Below are positions 53,153-60,345 of a stretch of 64,000 nucleotides of DNA, piece after piece; position 1 is the stretch's first letter, and every line of letters begins with the position of its first letter. A model generated the notes under the pieces. That model made no database searches. It saw only the letters and a program-made list of their open reading frames with translations, and was not told the origin of the DNA. The translations under genes and the position numbers were made by a program. Source of the stretch: Roseicella aerolata (GTDB taxonomy: Bacteria; Pseudomonadota; Alphaproteobacteria; Acetobacterales; Acetobacteraceae); assembly GCF_020523605.1 (NCBI RefSeq), contig NZ_JAJAQI010000011.1, forward strand, positions 1 through 64,000, written 5' to 3'.

Positions 53153-54271
53153 CTACAGCGCCGCCATCGCCTCCGCGATCGCCGGGTCCTTGTGCATCTT
53201 CCCGAGCGTCATCCACCCCCGCTCGTATTGCGGCGGCACGCCCAGCTTCTCCGTCCGGCCGAGCTTGGCCGCGGCGTGCAGCGGCCAGTAGGGGTCGCGC
53301 AGCACGGCGCGGGCCAGCAGGATCATGTCCGCCTTCCCCTCCGTCAGGATCGCCTGGGCCTGCTCCGGCTCGGTGATCATGCCGACCGCCGCCACCGCGA
53401 TGCCCGCGCCCGCCTTCACCGCCTGCGCCCCCGGCACCTGGTAGCCGGGGCCGAGGGCGATCTTCTGCGCCGGGTGCAGCCCACCCGAGGAGACGTCGAT
53501 CATGTCCACGCCCAGCGCCTTGAGCCGGCAGGAAAGCTCGACCGTCTCCTCCGTCGTCCAGCCGCCTTCCACCCAGTCGGTGTGGGAGACGCGGACACAG
53601 AGCGGGATCTCGTCCGGGATGGCGGCGCGGGTCGCCCTGGTCATCTCCAGCACGAAGCGGGCGCGGCCGTCGAAATCGCCGCCCCAGGCATCGTTGCGGC
53701 GGTTCGAGAGCGGCGAGAGGAATTGGTGCGCCAGGTAGCCATGCGCCGCATGCAGTTCGATGAAGCGGTAGCCGGCCTCGACGCTGCGCCGCGCCGCCAG
53801 GGCGAAGGCCTCGATGGTGGCCAGGATCTCGGCCTCGGTCATGGCGCGCGGGGTCACGTAGTCGTCGAAGGCCTCGGCGCTCGGCCCGACCGGCTGCCAG
53901 CCACGGGCGACGGGGGCCGGCCCGCCCTCCCACGGTGCGTTGCGGCTGGCCTTGCGGCCGGCATGGGCGAGCTGGATGGCCGGCACCGCGCCCATGGCGG
54001 CGATGCCGGACGCGAGCCGTGCATGGCCGGGCAGCTGCGCCTCCTCCCAGATCCCGAGATCGTCGGGGGAGATGCGGCCCTCGGCCGTCACCGCCGCGGC
54101 CTCGGTCATCACCATCCCGGCGCCGCCGACGGCGCGGGAGAGCAGGTGCTGCAGGTGCCACTCGGTCGGCTTGCCGTCGCCGGCGCAGCAATACATGCAC
54201 ATGGGCGAGACGCCGATGCGGTTCTTGAAGGTGACGCCGCGCAGCGCCAGCGGCTCGAACAGGTCGGTCAT
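53153..54271 (-). CDS. NADH:flavin oxidoreductase of the old yellow enzyme family (YqjM/NamA-like)
   Basis: The 372-residue FMN-dependent ene-reductase shows FEPLALRGVTFKNRIGVSPMCMYCCAGDGKPTEWHLQHLLSRAVGGAGMVMTEAAAV. The Cys in PMCMY and the Y/W residues near it are hallmarks of the thermophilic-like YqjM class. IQLAHAGRKAS carries the QLxHAGR substrate loop; IELHAAHGYLAHQFLSPLSNRRNDAWGG is the usual active-site strip. The C-terminus has SSGGLHPAQKI and MILLARAVLRDPYWPLHAA. It likely reduces activated C=C bonds; the physiological substrate is unknown. The gene overlaps the upstream DUF2272 gene by ATGA. Confidence 0.94.
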   Translation of the reverse strand: MTDLFEPLALRGVTFKNRIGVSPMCMYCCAGDGKPTEWHLQHLLSRAVGGAGMVMTEAAAVTAEGRISPDDLGIWEEAQLPGHARLASGIAAMGAVPAIQLAHAGRKASRNAPWEGGPAPVARGWQPVGPSAEAFDDYVTPRAMTEAEILATIEAFALAARRSVEAGYRFIELHAAHGYLAHQFLSPLSNRRNDAWGGDFDGRARFVLEMTRATRAAIPDEIPLCVRVSHTDWVEGGWTTEETVELSCRLKALGVDMIDVSSGGLHPAQKIALGPGYQVPGAQAVKAGAGIAVAAVGMITEPEQAQAILTEGKADMILLARAVLRDPYWPLHAAAKLGRTEKLGVPPQYERGWMTLGKMHKDPAIAEAMAAL

Positions 54272-55068
54272 GGGATCTCTCTCCAGGGGGGAAGGCGGCC
54301 GAGGCGGTTCTCGAAGATGGCGAACCAGACGGGGGCGCCCGGCGGCTCGGGCAGAAGATAGCCCGATGCGTCGGCTGGGAAACGGGTGCGGGTGACGGCA
54401 TCCAGCACGTTGCCGCCGATGGCGTCCACATGGCCCGGCCCCGCCTCGACCACGATGTCGCAATGCATGGGGCGGAAGCGGCCCGCCTCGGCCAGGCGCT
54501 CCCGCCAGTCCCGGATGGGGGTGGCGCTGCGGTCGGCGCAGAGCAGGTCGCCCGGACGGGGCGGCCTCTCGGCGGGGGAGCGCGGCAGGAAGGGCGCGGT
54601 CGCGGGGAAGAGCGCGGCGTCGCGGATCAGCGCATCGACATAGGTGGCATGGGCCGGGGCGGGCGGGAATTCGCGGCGGTCGATGCCGGCGGCCTGCAGC
54701 ACGTAGCTGATGAAGGCGGCGGACCAGAAGGGCTCCTGCCAGAGCGTCTCGCCATCCGGCTGGCCCACCAGGGCGGCGGCGTAGCGGCGGCGGTTCTTGG
54801 CGATGGCGCCCTCGTCATCCGGCAGGGCGCGCCAATAGGCCAGGACACGGGGGAAATTGGCGGGGTCGCTCTCGGCCCGGCTGGAGGGCGGGCGTTGGCC
54901 GGCGGTGACTTCCAGCCGCCCCCACTCCGCCCATTCGCTGAGCGCGATGCGCAGCATGCGGTCACGCGCGGCCGGCGGGTAGGGCAGCGGCGGCTCCGGC
55001 GGCCGCGGGGCGGCACAGGCGGCGAGCAGGGAGAGGGCGAGGAGCAGGGCGGGGCCGGCGCGGCACAT
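54268..55068 (-). CDS. DUF2272 domain-containing lipoprotein
   Basis: The 266-residue protein has a lipoprotein signal (ALLLALSLLAAC, lipobox LAAC with the modified Cys at about residue 18). A DUF2272 domain follows: RDRMLRIALSEWAEWGRLEV, FPRVLAYWRALPDDEGAIAKNRRRYAAALVG, LWQEPFWSAAFISYVLQAAGI and RPPRPGDLLCADRS. The later FRPMHCDIVVEAGPGHVDAIGGNVLDAV has the Cys/His pattern of an NlpC/CHAP-like papain fold, hinting at a wall amidase or peptidase. That activity is inferred. It overlaps the oxidoreductase by 4 bp and is divergent from the small-RNA pair. Confidence 0.85.
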   Translation of the reverse strand: MCRAGPALLLALSLLAACAAPRPPEPPLPYPPAARDRMLRIALSEWAEWGRLEVTAGQRPPSSRAESDPANFPRVLAYWRALPDDEGAIAKNRRRYAAALVGQPDGETLWQEPFWSAAFISYVLQAAGIDRREFPPAPAHATYVDALIRDAALFPATAPFLPRSPAERPPRPGDLLCADRSATPIRDWRERLAEAGRFRPMHCDIVVEAGPGHVDAIGGNVLDAVTRTRFPADASGYLLPEPPGAPVWFAIFENRLGRLPPWREIP

Positions 55069-55154
55069 GCCGTCAGGGAATAGCGTGCCGGTCGCGCAGG
55101 CGCATCGGGCGCGAGACCGCCGGGAAAGATGACGTACAGTTAATATGAAATCCA

Positions 55155-55183
55155 TACTCACGGCAACGTGAGATGCGTATACT
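55155..55183 (+). promoter_or_regulatory. Predicted promoter of small RNA copy 1 with an inverted repeat in the spacer
   Basis: TACTCA (55155-55160), a 17-bp spacer, then TATACT (55178-55183). The inverted repeat ctcac-ggcaac-gtgag (55157-55172) overlaps the -35 and spacer and is a candidate operator. Copy 2 has the same arrangement with a different repeat. Confidence 0.5.
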
Positions 55184-55188
55184 GTACA

Positions 55189-55299
55189 CGTTCAGGCGAT
55201 GCCTTGGACGTCTCCTCCCAGTGATTCCGTGCCGCGACCTGGGGTCGGGCACAGCATCACCACTCGGGGCCGGTGGGAAACCACCGGCCTTCTTTTTTT
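55189..55299 (+). ncRNA. Predicted trans-acting small RNA, copy 1
   Basis: A 111-nt unit is about 95% identical to 55651-55761. Its 5' third carries an unpaired ctcctcccagtg, complementary to Shine-Dalgarno sequences. A bulged stem-loop (gtgccgcgacc-tgg-ggtcgggcac, 55229-55252) follows, then a linker, and a strong terminator hairpin (ggccggtgg-gaaa-ccaccggcc) with a T run ending at 55299. It has its own promoter-like sequence and no open frame. The anti-SD motif and tandem arrangement recall AbcR/ar15-type sRNAs of alphaproteobacteria, which repress transporter mRNAs via Hfq. That family link is inferred. Confidence 0.75.
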
Positions 55300-55385
55300 G
55301 CTGCATGCCAACGGCCCTGGTCATACCCCCCGGCAGCACGGCTGGCGTTCGGGCCTGTGGCCCGCCGTAAGCACGCCGCCCCTGC

Positions 55386-55407
55386 CCGGATGCGGTGACG
55401 CATCCGG
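55386..55407. repeat. Short palindrome shared with 52701-52726
   Basis: ccggatgcg-gtga-cgcatccgg is a 9-bp perfect stem. Surrounding bases (gcccctgcccgga...) are also similar to those at 52696-52726, so both belong to one small repeat family. Confidence 0.45.
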
Positions 55408-55448
55408 ACGCTGGCGTCACGGCTCCTGCCACGGATGGCTGTCGCTCC

Positions 55449-55554
55449 AGAGCAGATCGCGAATGGAGGGGATGGACGGCCAGGCGCGTGAATTCAGACT
55501 GCCATCAAGGACCTGCCGCGGATCAGCGTTCTGTTCTGAACGCAGACTCGCTGT
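55449..55554 (+). repeat. Composite palindromic repeat, copy 3 (degenerate), between the two small RNAs
   Basis: It starts agagcagatcgcg and ends with cgcggatcagcgttctg..ctgaacgcagactcgctgt. These match the head (AGAGCGGATCGCG) and the palindromic tail (AGCGGATTGCGTTC/GAACGCAATCCGCT) of copies 1 and 2 with several changes. The spacing between head and tail is similar (~100 bp total). This copy is not at a gene end. Confidence 0.6.
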
Positions 55555-55616
55555 CGGTGCCGCACACGGCCCCTTTCGCCAGCACATCAGCTAAACGCTT
55601 TTTCATGAATTAGCTC

Positions 55617-55645
55617 TTCTCACTCAAAGGTGAGTGAAGTACATT
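55617..55645 (+). promoter_or_regulatory. Predicted promoter of small RNA copy 2 with an inverted repeat in the spacer
   Basis: TTCTCA (55617-55622), a 17-bp spacer, then TACATT (55640-55645), aligned exactly with the copy 1 promoter. The inverted repeat tcactca-aagg-tgagtga (55620-55637) fills the spacer. The repeat sequence differs from that of copy 1, so the copies may answer to different signals. Confidence 0.5.
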
Positions 55646-55650
55646 GTATG

Positions 55651-55761
55651 CGTTCAGGCGATGCCTTGGACGTCTCCTCCCAGTGATCCCGTGCCGCGAC
55701 CTGGGGTCGGGCACAGCATCACCACTTGGGGCCGGTGGGAAACCACCGGCCCCCTTTTTTT
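55651..55761 (+). ncRNA. Predicted trans-acting small RNA, copy 2
   Basis: The same 111-nt architecture as copy 1: 5' ctcctcccagtg, a bulged stem-loop, a linker acagcatcaccac, and a terminator hairpin ggccggtgg-gaaa-ccaccggcc followed by cccttttttt. It differs from copy 1 at about five positions, mainly one in each linker and in the tail just after the terminator stem. Such conservation in a region without coding potential, with separate promoters, favours two functional paralogous sRNAs rather than a recent passive duplication. Confidence 0.75.
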
Positions 55762-55969
55762 GCCCATGGCCCGGGGTTCGGGTCCCCGTGCCGCCATTAG
55801 GCCGGCGGCCTGCATGGACAGATGCCCGGCACCGCAGCACAGCGGCCTGGGCCGCTCCGCCTTTCGGCGCGGCGCCTGTCCGGGCGCTCAGCCGCCGCTT
55901 GCGGCGGTGGGCCCCAGGCCTTGCGCGTATCAGGGAAAAGCGGCGCCAGCGCAGGACGCCCGGGCGGCC

Positions 55970-57298
55970 CTATACCATCCGCCGCCGGGAGAGACTCAGC
56001 ACCCCGGCCGCCAGGGCGAAGCCGATGCCGGCCAACAGCCCGACCTGCGGCCCCGCCGGCCCGGCCAGCTGGAAGCAGAGCGCGACCACGGTGGTCCCGA
56101 GCGTGGTCCCCAGCAGCCGCGCCGTCGCCTGCATGCCCCCCGCGCCGCCCGCCCGCGCCTTGGGGGCGGAGCCGATCATGGTGCGGTTGTTGGGGGTGGA
56201 GAAGGCGCCGAAGCCGGCGCCGCAGAGCGCCAACATCGCCCCGACCAGCAGCCCGTTCACTCCCCCCTGGCCCGCCACCGGCAGCACCGCCACCAGGCTC
56301 AGCCCGACCACCATCGCCCCCATGCCCAGGGCGCAGAGCCAGGCCGTCGGCACCCGGTCCGACAGCCGCCCGGCGAGCGGCGCCGACAGCGCCATGCCGA
56401 GCGGCCAGGGCGTCATGATCAGCCCGGTCGCCGCCTGGCTTGCCCCCGCCCCCTGCAGCAGGAAGGGCAGCGAGACATAGGCGGCATACCAGGCCGAGAA
56501 GGCGCAGACCGAAGCCATGACCGCGAAGGCGATGGGGCGTATGCGCAGCAGATCCACCGGCAGCAGCGGCGCCGGCTGGCGGAGCTGCCGGCGCACCAGC
56601 ACCACCCCGGCCGCGACGCCGGCGACGATCAGCGCCAGCCCGACCGGCGGCTGCCCCAGCACCAGGTCGAGGCCGAGAAAGACCGCGCCGAGGGTCGCGA
56701 TGTTCAGCAGCGCGCTCGGCCAGTCGAAGCGCCGGCCGCTGCGGGACGGCGAGGGCAAGGCGGCATAGCCGATGGCGATGCCGATCAGGCTGACCGGCAC
56801 ATGCACCGCGAACAGCGCCTGCCAGGGCGCGACCGAGAGGATGGCGGCGGCAACCGAGGGCGCGGAAGCGCCGGAGACCGCCACCACCATGGCATTGATG
56901 CCGATGGCGCGGCCGAGCATCCCCATGGGGTAGATGTGCCGGATCAGCCCGGCCGTGAGGCTCATCACCGCCGAGGCGCCGAGGCCCATCAGGATGCGCC
57001 AGGCGAGCAGCGCCTCGAAGGAGGGGGCGAGGGCGGCGCCGAGCGCGCCGGCGGCGAAGACGGCGAAGCCCGCGAGCCAGACGCGGCGGAAGCCGATGCC
57101 CTCGGCCAGGGAGGCGAGCGGCAGCAGCGTGGTCACGACCGTGAGCTGATAGGCGATCAGCAGCCAGGTCGCGGTCGCCGGCGCGATGCCGAGATCGCGC
57201 GCGATGCCCGGCAGCGCCACATTGATCATGGAGCTGTCGAGCACGGTGATGGCGATGGAGGCGGAGACCGCGACGACCGCGAGGACGCGGCGCGGCAT
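55970..57298 (-). CDS. MFS multidrug efflux transporter (DHA2/EmrB-QacA-like)
   Basis: This roughly 442-residue carrier has about 14 hydrophobic segments and the DHA2 signature VLDSSMINVALPGIARDLGIAPATATWLLIAYQL in helix 1-2. GFRRVWLAGFAVFAAGALGAALAPSFEALLAWRILMGLGASAVMSLTAGLIR gives motifs A and C. The helical pairs continue to residue ~440. It likely exports drugs or hydrophobic compounds by proton antiport. The start is ATG at 57298; a TTG at 57352, overlapping an upstream small-ORF stop (TTGA), would add 18 residues. It lies downstream of the nitrile hydratase-like genes on the same strand. Confidence 0.9.
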   Translation of the reverse strand: MPRRVLAVVAVSASIAITVLDSSMINVALPGIARDLGIAPATATWLLIAYQLTVVTTLLPLASLAEGIGFRRVWLAGFAVFAAGALGAALAPSFEALLAWRILMGLGASAVMSLTAGLIRHIYPMGMLGRAIGINAMVVAVSGASAPSVAAAILSVAPWQALFAVHVPVSLIGIAIGYAALPSPSRSGRRFDWPSALLNIATLGAVFLGLDLVLGQPPVGLALIVAGVAAGVVLVRRQLRQPAPLLPVDLLRIRPIAFAVMASVCAFSAWYAAYVSLPFLLQGAGASQAATGLIMTPWPLGMALSAPLAGRLSDRVPTAWLCALGMGAMVVGLSLVAVLPVAGQGGVNGLLVGAMLALCGAGFGAFSTPNNRTMIGSAPKARAGGAGGMQATARLLGTTLGTTVVALCFQLAGPAGPQVGLLAGIGFALAAGVLSLSRRRMV

Positions 57299-57348
57299 CG
57301 GCAGCCCGTCCTGCTCCGGCGCCTCCAGGGCCCGTGGCGGGGCGTCGG

Positions 57349-57546
57349 TCAAGGCCGCCGCGCGGCGCGGAGCGCGGCTCCCTTATCGGGTCCCGGGCGG
57401 CGCCCCGCGGGTCCGGCGACCGGTGCCCGGGACGGCTCGGGCAGGAGGCAGGACTGCCGGACGCGCCCGAAGGCCGCGATGGCGCCCCGCGCGCGCAACT
57501 CGCCGATGGTCTGGATGCCGTCCTCCCGCAGTCTCACGCTCGCCAT
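57349..57546 (-). CDS. Possible 65-aa small ORF after the nitrile hydratase-like genes
   Basis: ATG at 57546 has ggaggtccgaacggg just before it, and the stop overlaps a possible TTG start of the MFS gene. The product (MASVRLREDGIQTIGELRAR ...) begins like a normal helix but ends Arg/Pro/Gly-rich, like non-coding GC-rich sequence. It is not recognised. It could be a remnant or a small accessory protein; evidence is limited to the ribosome-binding site and spacing. Confidence 0.3.
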   Translation of the reverse strand: MASVRLREDGIQTIGELRARGAIAAFGRVRQSCLLPEPSRAPVAGPAGRRPGPDKGAALRAARRP

Positions 57547-57651
57547 CCCGTTCGGACCTCCGCGCCAGGCGCTCCGGTCCTCGGATGGCGGGCGCTGCGG
57601 GCATCGAGGCTCCGCAGCGCCGGTATGTCCGCCGCAACCGGCGGCGGCAGG

Positions 57652-58254
57652 CTACTCGGCGGCGGCGGCGAGGGGGACCTGCGGCAGCGCAACCCCGACC
57701 AGCGCGTCGCGCGTGACGAGGGCGGCGAGCCGGTCCTCCGACCAGCCCTCGGTCCCCGCCGGGCGCATCGGCAGCACCATCCAGCGGTAGTCGGCGGTGC
57801 TGTCCACCACGCGGATCTTTGTGTCCGGCGGCAGCACCGTGCCCCATTCCGCCAGCACCGCGCGCGGCTCGCGCACGGCGCGGGAGCGGTACTCGAAGCT
57901 CTTGTACCAGCTCGGCGGGTAGCCCAGCACGGCGCGCGGGTAGCAGGAACAGAGGGTGCAGACGACCAGGTGATGCAGGCCGGGCTTGTCCTCCAGCACG
58001 CCGAGCGGCGGGGCGCCGGCCATGGAGACGCCCATCTGCTCGGCGGCCGCGGCGCCGTCGCGCAGCAGCAGGGCGCGCCATTCCGGGTCCAGCCAGGCGC
58101 GGGCGACCATGCGGGCGCCGATCTCGGGGCTGGCCCGGTCGGTGCTCGCCTGGCGGTCCGCGATCTCCTGCTCGGTGACGATGCCCTTCGCCTTCAGCGC
58201 GGCGACCAGCTTCTCCAGCCGGGCGATCGATTCGGGGCGGGCGGGGGCGCTCAT
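57652..58254 (-). CDS. Cobalt-type nitrile hydratase alpha / thiocyanate hydrolase gamma-like subunit
   Basis: The 200-residue catalytic subunit carries the metal-binding loop VC99TLC102SC104 with YPRAVLGYPPSWYKSFEYRSRAVREPRAVLAEWG after it. Thr between the first two Cys (CTLC) marks the Co(III) class; Fe enzymes have CSLC. The middle Cys and last Cys are normally oxidised to sulfinic and sulfenic acids. Upstream ARAWLDPEWRALLLRDGAAAAEQMGV and downstream RVVDSTADYRWMVLPMRPAGTEGWSEDRLAALVTRDALVGV are family blocks. Two adjacent short genes supply a split beta chain, so the three-subunit thiocyanate hydrolase is as good a match as nitrile hydratase. The start is ATG at 58254. Confidence 0.92.
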   Translation of the reverse strand: MSAPARPESIARLEKLVAALKAKGIVTEQEIADRQASTDRASPEIGARMVARAWLDPEWRALLLRDGAAAAEQMGVSMAGAPPLGVLEDKPGLHHLVVCTLCSCYPRAVLGYPPSWYKSFEYRSRAVREPRAVLAEWGTVLPPDTKIRVVDSTADYRWMVLPMRPAGTEGWSEDRLAALVTRDALVGVALPQVPLAAAAE

Positions 58255-58312
58255 GCTGCCGCCCCCCGGCTGCCGGAGCGTCGAAGGGCGTGGAAGCGTG
58301 AATCGGTGAGCA

Positions 58313-58678
58313 TCACGCAGCCTCCTTTGCGGGCGTCGCCGCGGGTTCGAGCCAGTGCTCAAAGATCTCGACCAGGACGGTGTCGCCCTCGGTGCCCTCA
58401 TGCCAGATCGGCGGCTGGTCGAAGAGGACATGGTATAGCACGCGGAGCGGCGCCGGCCGGGCGAAGGCCAGGTCCTCGGGGTTCGGGAAGGCGCCGAGCA
58501 CGGCCTGCACGGTGCCCTCCCGCCCGCGCAGGTAGTGCGGCGTGCGGATGTGGCAGGGGCCGCGGCGCTCCGGCCAGTCATCCTTCACGCGGATGCGGTC
58601 GCCCGCGGCAAAGCGGGCCGCGACGGGCTCGGCGCGCGGCTCGGGCTGGCCGGAATCGCCGGCGACGGGCGCGCTCAT
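58313..58678 (-). CDS. Nitrile hydratase beta subunit, C-terminal (SH3-like) half as separate protein
   Basis: The 121-residue protein corresponds to the SH3-like barrel of nitrile hydratase beta, or the alpha subunit of thiocyanate hydrolase. Visible motifs are ARFAAGDRIRVKDDWPERRGPCHIRTPHYLRGREGTVQAVLGAFPNPEDLAF and LRVLYHVLFDQPPIW, ending VLVEIFEHWLEPA. The F.vGd.VRv....p.GHtR.P.Y.rGk.G.v, Y.V.F....lW and D.L..DlwE.YLe blocks of the family are recognisable. Its stop is 58 bp before the alpha gene, and its start overlaps the N-half gene by 4 bp. Confidence 0.9.
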   Translation of the reverse strand: MSAPVAGDSGQPEPRAEPVAARFAAGDRIRVKDDWPERRGPCHIRTPHYLRGREGTVQAVLGAFPNPEDLAFARPAPLRVLYHVLFDQPPIWHEGTEGDTVLVEIFEHWLEPAATPAKEAA

Positions 58679-58968
58679 TGCAGCTCCTCCGCCGAGATCA
58701 CGCCCTTCTCCAGCATGAGCGTGCAGATGGAGGTCAGCCAGCGCTCGTAATAGGTCAGCGCGAAATACTCATCCTCGGGGATGGATTCGATCCCCCGCCG
58801 CAGCTCGTCCACCGTCATCAGCTTCTTCTGGGCGAGGATCTGCCGCAGCGCGTCCACCCGCTTGCCGAAGGCATCGGGCGGCGCCTCGTCACGCTCCACG
58901 GGGGAACAGCGGAAGCGGCTGAGGCCGCCCATGTCATGGATGGCTGGGGTGTGCTCGGCGTCGCTCAT
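58675..58968 (-). CDS. Nitrile hydratase beta subunit, N-terminal (helical) half as separate protein
   Basis: The 97-residue protein matches the helical N-terminus of nitrile hydratase beta, or thiocyanate hydrolase beta. It starts with AIHDMGGLSRF (the family's VHDLGG..GFG). It continues KRVDALRQILAQKKLMTVDELRRGIESIPEDEYFALTYYERWLTSICTLMLEKGVIS. In ordinary nitrile hydratases this and the next gene are one ~220-residue protein. The 4-bp ATGA overlap shows they are co-translated. It could also be called a nitrile hydratase accessory protein, since those share this N-terminal fold; either reading keeps the three-gene unit. Confidence 0.85.
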   Translation of the reverse strand: MSDAEHTPAIHDMGGLSRFRCSPVERDEAPPDAFGKRVDALRQILAQKKLMTVDELRRGIESIPEDEYFALTYYERWLTSICTLMLEKGVISAEELQ

Positions 58969-58978
58969 GGGCGCAAGG

Positions 58979-59470
58979 CTAAGGCGGTCGGCCGCCCGGC
59001 GTCCAGCCCGGGCGAAGGTCGGGCAGCGGCGCCAGCGCGGCCCGCAGCACGGCGCAGAAGGCCGCCAGGGTCAGCACGGCATTCGCGGCGTGCGACCATT
59101 CCCACTGCGCCCGCAGCGCCTCCCACTCCTCGGGCAGGGTGGTCCAGTTCGCCGTCGCCAGATTGGCCGGGAAGGTCCAGGCGAAGAAGACGCCGAGGCC
59201 GGCGGCCAGCAGCAGCGCCGCGAGCAGGGCCGGCCAGGGGGAGGCAGGCGGGTGCTGCTGCCGGAGCGCGAGGGCGAGGCAGGCCAGGATGGCCGAGACC
59301 GGGAAGACGCCCGCCAGGGCCCAGCCGGCATAGGCGCCCTGGGCGGCGAGATAGGCGTCGCGCCCCATGGCCAGCTTGTTCGGCAGGGCCAGCAGATGGG
59401 CGCCCGCCGGCACCAGGGCGAGCGCGGTCAGCAGGACGGCCAGGAAGGCGAGGCGGCGCGTGCCGGGCAT
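58979..59470 (-). CDS. DUF1772-like integral membrane protein
   Basis: The 163-residue protein has about four hydrophobic segments: LAFLAVLLTALALVPAGAHLLAL, AGWALAGVFPVSAILACLALAL, WPALLAALLLAAGLGVFFAWTF and HAANAVLTLAAFCAVLRAALA. The strip NWTTLPEEWEALRAQWEWSHAANA resembles DUF1772/anthrone-oxygenase-like proteins (NW..lP.eW...R..WE..H). The role is unknown. It is placed 10 bp before the nitrile hydratase-like genes on the same strand and may be co-transcribed with them. Confidence 0.72.
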   Translation of the reverse strand: MPGTRRLAFLAVLLTALALVPAGAHLLALPNKLAMGRDAYLAAQGAYAGWALAGVFPVSAILACLALALRQQHPPASPWPALLAALLLAAGLGVFFAWTFPANLATANWTTLPEEWEALRAQWEWSHAANAVLTLAAFCAVLRAALAPLPDLRPGWTPGGRPP

Positions 59471-59511
59471 GCGGCCCGGACGCAGCGGCGCGCCGCCGGG
59501 TTCCCCGGCGC

Positions 59512-60345
59512 CTATTCCGGGCCGAGGGGCGTGCGCTTGCGCTCGTAGTGCTTGAAGTACTTGTCGGTGACCAGGGCGGTCTTCACCACCACGCAGACAT
59601 CGGTGGTGTTGAACTGGTGGTCCAGCACCGCGCCGTCCCCGACGAAGCCGCCGAGCCGGAGATAGCCCTTCACCAGCGGCGGCAGGTCGTTCAGCACCGC
59701 CCGCATGTCGAGGCCCGCCGGGTCCAGCCGGTCCATCGGCACGTGGCGCTCCGGCAGGGCGCGCGGGCGGATCGCCTCCGGCGCCAGATGGTTCGCGTGC
59801 AGATAGGTCAGCATCGGCGCCAGCGCGTCGAGGTCGGTGCCGTGCAGGCTGGCGCAGCCGAACATCACGTCGATGCGGTGATGGAAGACATAGGCCGCGA
59901 TGCCGCGCCAGAGCAGCTGCAGCGTCCCGCGCGTGCGATGATTGGCATCCACGCAGGACCGGCCGAGTTCCAGGATCTCTCCCGGCCAGGCCAGCAGCGG
60001 GGAGATGTCGTACTCGGCGGCGGAGTAGAAGCGGCCGATGGCGGCGGCGGCGGGCCGGCGGATCAGGCGGTAGGTGCCGACCACCGCCTCCGGCCCCTCG
60101 CCCAGGTCGTGGTCCACCACCAGCAGATGGTCGGCGACCGCGTCGAACTCGTCCCGGTCACGGCCGCTCGCCCGCGTCTCGGCATCCGGGTGGGCCCCCA
60201 TCTCGCCGTAGAAGATGCGGAAGCGCAGCGCGAGGGCGGCATCGATCTCGGCCGCGGTCTCGGCAATGCGGACGCCGAGATTGCCGGCGCGGATCTCGCC
60301 GAAGCCCGCCTCGCGGGTCAGGAGGGCGGGGCTGCTGATGGTCAT
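59512..60345 (-). CDS. olsB: L-ornithine N-alpha-acyltransferase (OlsB-type, GNAT fold)
   Basis: The 277-residue protein belongs to the hemolysin/OlsB branch of GNAT acyltransferases, which transfer 3-hydroxyacyl chains from ACP to ornithine in the first step of ornithine-lipid synthesis. Blocks are GNLGVRIAETAAEIDAALALRFRIFYGEMGA, RDRDEFDAVADHLLVVD, VVGTYRLIR, ILELGRSCVDANHRTRGTLQLLWRGIAAYVF and MFGCASLHGTD. The C-terminal LPPLVKGYLRLGGFVGDGAVLDHQFNTTDVCVVVKT matches OlsB. No olsA is adjacent. The start overlaps the fur stop by 4 bp. Confidence 0.88.
   Translation of the reverse strand: MTISSPALLTREAGFGEIRAGNLGVRIAETAAEIDAALALRFRIFYGEMGAHPDAETRASGRDRDEFDAVADHLLVVDHDLGEGPEAVVGTYRLIRRPAAAAIGRFYSAAEYDISPLLAWPGEILELGRSCVDANHRTRGTLQLLWRGIAAYVFHHRIDVMFGCASLHGTDLDALAPMLTYLHANHLAPEAIRPRALPERHVPMDRLDPAGLDMRAVLNDLPPLVKGYLRLGGFVGDGAVLDHQFNTTDVCVVVKTALVTDKYFKHYERKRTPLGPE

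Noticed and set aside
55189-55761. 6S RNA or SRP RNA as explanation for the repeated 111-nt units
   Set aside because: They lack the long central bubble of 6S RNA and the GGAA/GNAR tetraloop helix of SRP RNA; two copies with intrinsic terminators fit regulatory sRNAs better.
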